This document shows positions 26,341 through 33,360 of a DNA stretch of 52,504 nucleotides, one piece after another. The DNA comes from Deltaproteobacteria bacterium. Lineage in GTDB: Bacteria; Desulfobacterota; GWC2-55-46; UBA9637. The position numbers and the translations under genes are program-made. Within the stretch, counting starts at the first letter, position 1. Every line of letters begins with the position of its first letter. The DNA is taken from contig JACRNJ010000002.1 of the NCBI GenBank assembly GCA_016219285.1, forward strand, positions 1 through 52,504, given 5' to 3'. The notes beneath the pieces were generated by a model. That model searched no databases. It was given only the letters and a program-made list of their open reading frames with translations, and had not been told where the DNA came from.

Positions 26341-26586
26341 TTAATCAGGTGAGTGGTCAAATATCACCACATCGCCTGTAACAGGACTTCTGTATATTAA
26401 TTTTCTTGCCTTGCCGTGCAGGGCATGAGCAATCTTTAGATAGAGCCAGACAGGGGCAGCGCCTGTAAGAATAATATTATTGCCTTCGCCTGCAAGGGAT
26501 TTTGCTTTTTGAATATAGGTGTCAACTTCGGCTAACTTAGCATTGCCGTTAAAAAGGTGAGATAGGTCAATTACTACTTCAGGCAT
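26341..26586 (-). CDS. csx3: Csx3-family ring nuclease
   Basis: 81 residues. The segment IILTGAAPVWLYLKIAHALHG followed by LIYRSPVTGDVVIFDH matches the Csx3 core (GxGPxWL, YDPxxGxVVVxSH). Csx3 degrades cyclic tetra-adenylate and so dampens type III signalling. It is shorter than the archaeal proteins (about 100 residues) and lacks an obvious C-terminal extension. It overlaps the membrane-SAVED gene by 8 bases, so the two are likely co-translated. Confidence 0.75.
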   Translation of the reverse strand: MPEVVIDLSHLFNGNAKLAEVDTYIQKAKSLAGEGNNIILTGAAPVWLYLKIAHALHGKARKLIYRSPVTGDVVIFDHSPD

Positions 26587-27106
26587 CCTTTGTTACCTCT
26601 CTTATTAATTCCTCTGTCGCTATTCTTTCAAGGGATTCTGTGAGAAGCCCCCAGCATTCATATCCGCCATCCCTGTGAAAATGGTAGATATACACAGGCA
26701 CCCAGTTATTCAGGCAATCGGCAAGGAAAAAGGCAGAGGCAACAGGTCCTTCATAAAACAGGTGGACTTCCTTTACACCTCTTTCCGTAAGTTCTCTCTT
26801 TTTACGGATAAAATCTTTCCTCATTTCAGATATTGTATGGATTGACACTCCTTTTTTATCAATTTCCGAAATCTCCATTGTCATGCCCTTCTCTTTTAAA
26901 TAAGTCTCCACATGACCTCTTATATTCTCACCGGGTTTTAGACTCACAACCAGTGCAACACACAGTCCTTTGCCCCTTTCAATCGCCTTCTTAATCCGCC
27001 TTTTGTAGCGCAATGCCCTTGACAAGACTATCAGAACAGTCGCTACAAAGACGATGAATGTGATGATGCCTGCTATATCAGAAGTTCTTGCTATTGTCTC
27101 CCACAT
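26579..27106 (-). CDS. Membrane-anchored SAVED-domain protein, candidate cyclic-oligonucleotide effector
   Basis: 175 residues: an N-terminal transmembrane helix (about 12-30), a basic linker (RYKRRIKKAIERGKG), then a SAVED-like domain containing HLFYEGPVASAFFLADCLN and VYIYHF. SAVED domains bind cyclic oligonucleotides in CBASS and type III systems. The domain is small. Its gene lies between a CARF protein and a ring nuclease, so it probably responds to Cas10 product at the membrane. Architecture resembles the Cam-type membrane effectors; mechanism unknown. Confidence 0.7.
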   Translation of the reverse strand: MWETIARTSDIAGIITFIVFVATVLIVLSRALRYKRRIKKAIERGKGLCVALVVSLKPGENIRGHVETYLKEKGMTMEISEIDKKGVSIHTISEMRKDFIRKKRELTERGVKEVHLFYEGPVASAFFLADCLNNWVPVYIYHFHRDGGYECWGLLTESLERIATEELIREVTKDA

Positions 27107-27108
27107 GG

Positions 27109-28179
27109 TTAATATGCTTCCTTAAATGTTTTTTTATTTTCAAATTTCTCCAGCAATAATCCGCCTTGTTCTATAGTTCTTTCATATTCATCGTGCATAA
27201 ATATTTCACAAATATAGACATGCTTATCTTCTGTGTAGAAAAATATTCGTTCGCTGGTAGATCCCCCCTTATAACAGTCAAGGTCTATCTTCCCTTTTTT
27301 CTTAATTTCCGGATGAATTTTGCTTTGCAAATGAATGGGGTCTTTCATTTTTTTAAACAAGTTTTCAAATGCCTGCTTATCATATGACCCGAATTCCAAC
27401 TTTTTTGAGACTATCTGTGAAATGTAAACTTTATTTCCTTTGATTTGCAAGTAACGCTGGTAAAGAATGCGCCCCACAGGACGAAGGGTTATAAAATCAT
27501 CTTCTCTAAACAGAATATCCCGTGTGTCATGTTCAATATCGTCATAGGAATATCCTGTCGCATCACGAAAATATTTAATAGGCATATAATCAGAAGTAAT
27601 CCTGTCAATTACAGGTTCAAGCCTCTTTAGCCTTTCAATATCAAAGTCTATGGGTATTGGCGGCAATTCAATAATGCTTTCTGACCGCTCAAATATATAC
27701 CTAATTGGCAGGTGAAATATCATACCAATGAAGGTTAAATAAGGCACAGCGGCTTTATAGCCGGCAGTTGCATTCAAAACTATATTATAATAATGTCTGT
27801 TGCTTTCCACCTCGTTAATAATAACCTCTGTGAGATTAGGAATTCCTGTTCTGTCAAACTCTTTTCTATCTTGAATTTGCAGTCCCTTTATTCGTTTGAT
27901 TACGGTATTGCAACCTTTAATTTTCTCTAATTTCTTTGCCAGAGAATTTGCTGCCATCTCTCCCTCATCTGTGTCACTGCTCAAGAAAACAACCCTATCA
28001 TCTTGCATAATCCCCATGTGAAATAAGGAATTGATTTCAGCAGACGCCTTTGTAAGTATGGATTCGTCTGCATTTTTTAGAAAATCATTCAGACTCTCCA
28101 AAGAGGTATCAATATTATTTCTTTTAAGATACTCAAGCACAGAGATACCAGAAGGACATAGATACAGTGTGTTCATCAT
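27109..28179 (-). CDS. CARF-domain effector, possibly CARF-RelE (Cami1-like)
   Basis: 356 residues from ATG 28179, which has AGGAGAAG before it. N-terminal CARF domain of the APE2256 type: FLSSDTDEGEMAA and the ligand-loop NATAGYKAAVPYLTFIG, followed by ELPPIPI. A middle helical section is followed by a C-terminal region (about 285-345) with IHLQSKIHP, DCYKGGSTSERIFFYTEDKHVYICEI, which resembles a RelE-type mRNA interferase fold. It is not a HEPN-type Csm6: no RxxxxH motif is seen. CARF confidence is high, the RelE reading moderate. Confidence 0.72.
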   Translation of the reverse strand: MMNTLYLCPSGISVLEYLKRNNIDTSLESLNDFLKNADESILTKASAEINSLFHMGIMQDDRVVFLSSDTDEGEMAANSLAKKLEKIKGCNTVIKRIKGLQIQDRKEFDRTGIPNLTEVIINEVESNRHYYNIVLNATAGYKAAVPYLTFIGMIFHLPIRYIFERSESIIELPPIPIDFDIERLKRLEPVIDRITSDYMPIKYFRDATGYSYDDIEHDTRDILFREDDFITLRPVGRILYQRYLQIKGNKVYISQIVSKKLEFGSYDKQAFENLFKKMKDPIHLQSKIHPEIKKKGKIDLDCYKGGSTSERIFFYTEDKHVYICEIFMHDEYERTIEQGGLLLEKFENKKTFKEAY

Positions 28180-28199
28180 ACTTCTCCTATGTTTTAGCC

Positions 28200-28361
28200 C
28201 TCTTGAGCATTTCAAATCTTGCCTCTCTGACCCATAGCAAACCCGTCCATCATGGCACAGAGGATGCCTTCTCCGTCAATGGCAGATGTGGAGTTTTGAG
28301 AGAACGAGATTGAAGTCCATTTTTTAGAAAACCTCCAGCACCGCCCAGCCGAAGGGGGAGG
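28200..28361 (-). pseudogene. Unassigned coding remnant before the CARF gene
   Basis: One minus-strand frame stays open over about 33 codons (…NSTSAIDGEGILCAMMDGFAMG…) to a TGA before the CARF start, with no start codon of its own. Another frame at about 28332-28362 reads PPFGWAVLEVF-stop, which resembles the C-terminus of Csm5 (SPFGWAVVEAVD). I take this interval as debris of former cas genes. The parent proteins are not identified. Confidence 0.35.
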
Positions 28362-28820
28362 TTATAAAGTTCGCATATAGTTAATGAGTTTTGCCTTAAA
28401 TATTGAGAATACTTCATCTATATTTCCCAATCCTTCTTTCATGCGCTCCCAGTCTAACTGAAACCCATATCCGTGATAAACAACGTGTCTGAACTTACGG
28501 AAAGGTGACATATCTAACGAGAGAGATTCATCAAATATTGCAGGCAGAGGTTTATAAGAAGGTTCACAGAATCTCTTGAACAACTCAATATGCCATGCAT
28601 CACCTGTTGGCAAAGGGATATTGTGAAAACGGCTGATACGTTTAAGGATATTTTCTATGCCTCCGTAAAACTGTGCCATGAAACCAGCAGCGGCAGTCTT
28701 TTCACGAATAGTCGGCTCCCTGCCAGCCACATCCTTACGCAACAAAGATAATTCTTGCAATACTGTTTCTATCAATTCCAGTTCAATATTGATTTCCTTT
28801 TTAAGTTCATCAGATGTCAT
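28362..28820 (-). CDS. hepT: HepT-like HEPN ribonuclease toxin
   Basis: 152 helical residues with the HEPN motif RX4HXY (Arg111, His116, Tyr118 in FRHVVYHGY). HepT toxins are RNases silenced by AMPylation by MntA. The gene overlaps the nucleotidyltransferase by 4 bases (28817-28820). The pair sits inside the CRISPR locus between csm5 and the CARF effector. Confidence 0.82.
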   Translation of the reverse strand: MTSDELKKEINIELELIETVLQELSLLRKDVAGREPTIREKTAAAGFMAQFYGGIENILKRISRFHNIPLPTGDAWHIELFKRFCEPSYKPLPAIFDESLSLDMSPFRKFRHVVYHGYGFQLDWERMKEGLGNIDEVFSIFKAKLINYMRTL

Positions 28821-29086
28821 AGTAAAATCTTTCCTTTTGTCTTTATGTATTCCGTAAATTTGGATGGGGGGCTTAATGGCACAATATCTAAATTAGTTCC
28901 AATCTCATCTTCTACTCTTGCAGCAAACTCATACAGTTTCCACCCGGGCACTCCATCACAGGCAACATCAATATCCCTTGCCTTTTCAGGCATTTCTACA
29001 GCGCTGCCAAAGAGAATTAGTCGTGTTGCGCCATAAGACTTTGCTAAAGAAATTATTTTTTCAATCTGCGCCTGACTAATAGCCAT
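28817..29086 (-). CDS. mntA: MntA-like minimal nucleotidyltransferase antitoxin
   Basis: 89 residues with the polymerase-beta motif GS (27-28) followed nine residues later by DID (38-40). It should AMPylate HepT. One residue shorter spacing than the usual GSX10DXD. A clear AGGAGG site precedes ATG 29086. Confidence 0.82.
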   Translation of the reverse strand: MAISQAQIEKIISLAKSYGATRLILFGSAVEMPEKARDIDVACDGVPGWKLYEFAARVEDEIGTNLDIVPLSPPSKFTEYIKTKGKILL

Positions 29087-29201
29087 TTATATACCTCCTT
29101 CTGACATTTTCCTTATTATTCAACTGACAGGCTAAACGGGCACGGTTTACGATCTTACCAAACCTCCATCACCCCCAGTTGAAGGGGGAGGAAAGAAATT
29201 T

Positions 29202-29585
29202 TTATTCATTGACAATTATTGTCTTTCCTATATCCGATAATATTCTCTTGAGGGTTGCCTTGACAGATTCAATAACTCTACCGTCAGCCAGATGAAGATG
29301 ATACCTGAAAGTTTTTACTTCTTTATGATGTGCAACATTATCCCACCTTTTAATTAATCTGCCATCGTTGCCTTGCCAATGATAACTATATGTTTCTAAT
29401 CTGAGTTTATCTTTGTGAACAACGATATATTCGGCAAATTCAAGGACATCGCCATTTGATAAGTTGCATTTGATACGAATATAACCATCTTCTTCGGTAA
29501 GTTCTTTTCTTAAAATCTTAAACGAAGAGACCGAGTGACTAACGATGAGGCTTTCAATAATATCATTGAAATAATCATCAATCAT
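29202..29585 (-). CDS. TumE-like (DUF6516) putative toxin
   Basis: 127 residues, with KLRLETYSYHWQGNDGRLIKRWDNVAHH and FRYHLHLADGRVIESV, characteristic of the TumE/DUF6516 family of toxin-antitoxin components. The start ATG follows the partner's stop directly. Assigned from sequence pattern only. Activity in this family is thought to be nucleolytic, but I cannot point to catalytic residues with certainty. Confidence 0.55.
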   Translation of the reverse strand: MIDDYFNDIIESLIVSHSVSSFKILRKELTEEDGYIRIKCNLSNGDVLEFAEYIVVHKDKLRLETYSYHWQGNDGRLIKRWDNVAHHKEVKTFRYHLHLADGRVIESVKATLKRILSDIGKTIIVNE

Positions 29586-29897
29586 TTACTCAATTTCCCC
29601 AAGTTTAGCCTTTTTCTCAACAAGGCGGCGATACATTTGATAAAGAGACGCCCATTCAATGTAGTCCATATCATCTCCGACCCTGCCATTATTAAACTCA
29701 TCAAAAAATACAGAAGACTCTTTTTTGTATTTCCGTTCAAATCGTTTTAATTCTTTACCCAGTCTTTTTATATCTTCACCGTATTTCTGGATTTTATATT
29801 CCAACATCTTGGCAATCGTCTGAGAAATAACAACATCTTCTCCATACTTCTGAATGAACTTCTCTATATTTTTCACTTTAGCCAAAGTTTGCTGCAT
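29586..29897 (-). CDS. Coiled-coil partner of the TumE-like protein, putative antitoxin
   Basis: 103 residues, strongly helical and charged (KRLGKELKRFERKYKKESS), no known DNA-binding motif. It begins after a strong AAGGAGG site, 67 bases downstream of csm5, and its stop codon abuts the TumE-like start. The gene pair arrangement supports an antitoxin role; the sequence itself gives no family name. Confidence 0.5.
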   Translation of the reverse strand: MQQTLAKVKNIEKFIQKYGEDVVISQTIAKMLEYKIQKYGEDIKRLGKELKRFERKYKKESSVFFDEFNNGRVGDDMDYIEWASLYQMYRRLVEKKAKLGEIE

Positions 29898-29964
29898 ATA
29901 TTTTACCTCCTTAAGTTAGGTCTGCTCTATTCTAACAAAAACTTTAGCCGTGAACTTCTTTTTT

Positions 29965-31137
29965 TTAGTCCACCGCTTCCACCACCGCCCAGCCGAAGGG
30001 GGAGAGGCCGTTATTTGTATTTGGCTTACTTGTCTCAGAGGCGAGCCAGATGGTGGTTGTATGGTCAAAGAATTTTGGTGGTTGACCTTTACCCTGCATA
30101 ATTTTTATGTATCTGTTCCCCTCTATGGTTACTGCCTCTGCACCCGAATGTCTGCCAATGCGGAGTAAAAAGGCTGTTTGTTCCAATATTCCTTTGAATT
30201 TTTCATTTATCCTGCTGACAACTACGGAGCCGGCGTTAATTTCTCTTGTAATCTTATTCTCCTCATTGACTGCTGGTATGTAAAAATCGTTAATTGATTT
30301 TAAGAATTCTTTTGCTTGAATAGGCTCTTGAATCCCTGACTTCTGTTCAGGTTGCTGAATATTGATTATTCCTTCAAATACTGAACCTTCTTTTACTGTT
30401 TCAAGTATTTGGAATGGTCCCCGTGCCTCAAACTTTGATGTCTTCTTCTTTTTATTAACAGCATAGACTATTTTGGTTTTTACATCGCCAACAGGCAAAA
30501 AATCAGAAACCTTAACCATCCTAAAAGGGTCGGTTGAAAAATCTCCTTGAAGTAAATCTGTCTCTAATCTTTTTGCCACCTTTTTTTTACCAATAAAATC
30601 ATATTTTTTAAAATCAGGATTTAATTCATTTTGCTGCAAGTATTTATTCCAACAGTCTTTAATTTTTCCTTCCCTTGCCAATTTGCTCAAATATGCAGTT
30701 CTTAAAGAGCCTTTTAATGATGAGCCCGGAATATAGGGTAGGTTGTTGTGCGGATTATATGCAGTCCTGCTTATAGTAAATTGATTAAGTTCTTGCCTAA
30801 TTTTCTTTTCACTGTCCTTACCATAAGTAGGCAGGTCTCTAACCTTTTTATAATGAGATATTAATTCTTTGGCTATCTCAACCTCTCTGCCTTTAACTTG
30901 TTTACCTGAAATGAATTTGTAGATACTTACAATGGATGCGATATTGTCCTGCATACAGATAGCCGTAAACTTTTGTCTTTCCTCTGCTGAAAGAAACTTT
31001 ATAAATTCCATTGAGTCAAATTCTATCAATTTCTGTTTTTTCTCATCTATTACAAAGCTCGTAGGCTCATAGACATCATCACAACCGATATGAACAGGTG
31101 AAATTATGTGTAATCTGACTTTTAATGGTTTTTCCAT
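29965..31137 (-). CDS. csm5: Csm5 RAMP protein of the type III-A complex
   Basis: 390 residues. N-terminal HIISPVHIGCDDVYEPTSFVID, the central LPYIPGSSLKGSLRTAYL and the C-terminal SPFGWAVVEAVD are typical of Csm5. It caps the crRNA 3' end in the effector complex. It starts one base after csm4 stops. Confidence 0.88.
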   Translation of the reverse strand: MEKPLKVRLHIISPVHIGCDDVYEPTSFVIDEKKQKLIEFDSMEFIKFLSAEERQKFTAICMQDNIASIVSIYKFISGKQVKGREVEIAKELISHYKKVRDLPTYGKDSEKKIRQELNQFTISRTAYNPHNNLPYIPGSSLKGSLRTAYLSKLAREGKIKDCWNKYLQQNELNPDFKKYDFIGKKKVAKRLETDLLQGDFSTDPFRMVKVSDFLPVGDVKTKIVYAVNKKKKTSKFEARGPFQILETVKEGSVFEGIINIQQPEQKSGIQEPIQAKEFLKSINDFYIPAVNEENKITREINAGSVVVSRINEKFKGILEQTAFLLRIGRHSGAEAVTIEGNRYIKIMQGKGQPPKFFDHTTTIWLASETSKPNTNNGLSPFGWAVVEAVD

Positions 31138-32202
31138 TTATCCCTCCACTCCTTGAGTAATGTCTTCGGGGATAAGCCTCACAGGAATATAAAGGGAGTA
31201 TCCCTGTGTTACTGTCTTTGGCTCTGCCTTTGATATATTGGATACTGCTCTCCCAATGTATGGCTTGCGAAAAACTTCATGAGTTTTAGGTTTAAATATT
31301 GCCCCTTCATCTGCCATGATAACAGGGTTTTTGAATGGATTGCTTGATTTTGCAAGAACATCCCCATGCCTTCCAAATCTTGTAAAGGGTGTAAAAAACA
31401 TTTCTGCAAAAGTATCTTTTTCAGGGACACATGGGGAAAGGGTATAACAGGCATCGGGTGAATCACTCCCCATCTTTGACAGGTCAACTTCTGCATCCTC
31501 TCCAAGTTCAAACCTGCCAAGTCCTGTTGAGGCGTCTTTGCCAAAACCTGATATTCCTATTCTTTCCAGTCCAGTCATTATTTGTTCAATATTCACAAGC
31601 ACCTCATCAAAACCAACAAACAATGCCAGTTCAGTTTCTGGATAAAATACTTGCTGTGCAACAGCATAAGGAGCAAAACCTTCTTCGCCAGTCGTATTGG
31701 TGAGTCTATTTATCTTATTATGGCTTTGAGAAAAAATAGCAGCAAATTTCTTGGAGCCTGCCCTTCGCATCTTTTTCCGCATCTCATCTGTTATATTGGC
31801 ATTTGCTGTTTCAAGCAATTCCTTATCATCCATGAATTTTAGACCCTTAAAAGATGCGAATTTTTGCCTTTCTTTTATTAACATCCATTCTTTGGCTTTT
31901 AAGTCTTTACGCTTACCGATTTTTTCTTTTTTATCCTCAGGCAGATTGAACAACTCATCCATCGGTAAGTTTGGAGTTTTAAATGCGTAATAGGAATCCG
32001 TGCCTTTAATAAATTTAGGATACATGGATGAAAAGACTGTAAAAGGTTTTACACTGTAATTTGAAAGCAGTTCATCAAATGACTTGCCGACAAGCCGTGA
32101 ATCATAGGCAATCTGCCAGCAGAAATGTCCAAAGATGGTATCGCCCTTTAACGGTGTGCCGAATCCAGTAACAGGTTTGATTGTTATTTTATAAAGTTTC
32201 AA
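31138..32202 (-). CDS. csm4: Csm4 RAMP protein
   Basis: 354 residues beginning KLYKITIKPVTGFGTPLKGDTIFGHFCWQIAYD, the usual Csm4 opening, with a Gly-rich loop SGFGKDASTGLGRFEL. Csm4 binds the crRNA 5' handle and Cas10. It overlaps csm3 by 4 bases. Confidence 0.9.
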   Translation of the reverse strand: MKLYKITIKPVTGFGTPLKGDTIFGHFCWQIAYDSRLVGKSFDELLSNYSVKPFTVFSSMYPKFIKGTDSYYAFKTPNLPMDELFNLPEDKKEKIGKRKDLKAKEWMLIKERQKFASFKGLKFMDDKELLETANANITDEMRKKMRRAGSKKFAAIFSQSHNKINRLTNTTGEEGFAPYAVAQQVFYPETELALFVGFDEVLVNIEQIMTGLERIGISGFGKDASTGLGRFELGEDAEVDLSKMGSDSPDACYTLSPCVPEKDTFAEMFFTPFTRFGRHGDVLAKSSNPFKNPVIMADEGAIFKPKTHEVFRKPYIGRAVSNISKAEPKTVTQGYSLYIPVRLIPEDITQGVEG

Positions 32203-32930
32203 GGTTTCTTCTCCTCACTAAAAGGGTTTAATGCCTTGAATTTATCATCCATATTATTATCTTTAAACTCAAATGCAATCCTTCCATATCCCCTGCTTCC
32301 GCTTCCTCCAAGTGCATCCATCTCAAGAAGTTTAAGACCCTTTAAAAGAACCGTGTCAAAAAGCGCGGCATCATCATAATGTAGGACCTTGAATGTAACA
32401 AGGAATTTAAACCTTGTCCCTTCTGGAACTCGTTCTATAAATCTCGGATGTTCTGCTGTGCCTTTGATTCTGTTGATAACATTTTCAGATTTTTCTTCTG
32501 TCAGTAACCAACGGTTATTTTTTGCCATCTTTTGCCAGTCATCGTCCAGATAACAATCAGCGAAAGATACCCTCGTTGGACCAAATGCAGTCTCGTCTTT
32601 AATATCTGCTCCGCTTGAGCCAAAGATTTTGAGGATTGCTTCGCACTTGGCTTTTAAAGCTGAATTATCTTTGACTCCATTCTTTTGCAGTATCTTACTG
32701 GACACAACATCTCCCTCTGTATAAATCATCAGCCCGCTTTCCATCTCCAGTAAGGACCTGACCTTTCCCTTTAAAGAAGAGCCGGGGATATATGGCTCAA
32801 GGGTATGAGGATGTTTAATAACAGGGCTGTCTGTTCCGCCGATGTGCATTTCCATATTTCCAGAGCCTATATGAAGACCACTTTTTAAAATAATCTTACC
32901 TTCAAGTTTTTTGATTTCTGTGAGTTTCAT
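32199..32930 (-). CDS. csm3: Csm3 backbone and target-RNA nuclease
   Basis: 243 residues with GLHIGSGNMEMHIGGTDSPVI, where Asp34 corresponds to the catalytic Asp of Csm3, then YIPGSSLKGKVRSLLE and FGPTRVSFADCY. It forms the helical backbone and cuts target RNA every six bases. The catalytic Asp is kept, so target RNA cleavage should work. It overlaps csm2 by 4 bases. Confidence 0.92.
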   Translation of the reverse strand: MKLTEIKKLEGKIILKSGLHIGSGNMEMHIGGTDSPVIKHPHTLEPYIPGSSLKGKVRSLLEMESGLMIYTEGDVVSSKILQKNGVKDNSALKAKCEAILKIFGSSGADIKDETAFGPTRVSFADCYLDDDWQKMAKNNRWLLTEEKSENVINRIKGTAEHPRFIERVPEGTRFKFLVTFKVLHYDDAALFDTVLLKGLKLLEMDALGGSGSRGYGRIAFEFKDNNMDDKFKALNPFSEEKKP

Positions 32931-33349
32931 CTTCTACCTCCTTGAAAAGGTTGTCTTTCTCCCTTTTCATCATAAAACTTATAATAACCCATAAATGCCT
33001 CAAATAATCCTGCAAAGGCATCAAAGTCATCTTCATCCTTTATTTGATTTAAGGATGCGAATATAAAATCCTTGAATCCCTTTGAAACAAGGTCTCTACC
33101 CATTGAGTAAGCAGCCTTTGCATTGAGCATTTTTAGATAAGGCAGAATATTTTCAAAATCGGCAGGATTTGTTTTTAACATACTGTCGAATAGTAATACT
33201 TCATCGTAAAATTTCCGTATCTGAGTTGGCTTGTTTGTTTTATTGTTTCCTTCCTCAAATATCTTTTTAGCCAACCCCTCTGCCTTTGAAGAAAATAAAT
33301 CAGGGTCAATCTGCTTTTTAGCCTTGTCTTTCCAAAATTTCACTTCCAT
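32927..33349 (-). CDS. csm2: Csm2 small subunit
   Basis: 140 helical residues with FYDEVLLFDSMLKTNPADFENILPYLKMLNAKAAY, the Csm2 core. It follows cas10 after an AAGGAGG site. Confidence 0.87.
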   Translation of the reverse strand: MEVKFWKDKAKKQIDPDLFSSKAEGLAKKIFEEGNNKTNKPTQIRKFYDEVLLFDSMLKTNPADFENILPYLKMLNAKAAYSMGRDLVSKGFKDFIFASLNQIKDEDDFDAFAGLFEAFMGYYKFYDEKGERQPFQGGRR

Positions 33350-33360
33350 ATTTTACCTCC

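Noticed and set aside
28180-28215. Longer CARF protein start at 28215
   Set aside because: The added 12 residues (KCSRGLKHRRS) are unlike a CARF start, and AGGAGAAG stands directly before ATG 28179.
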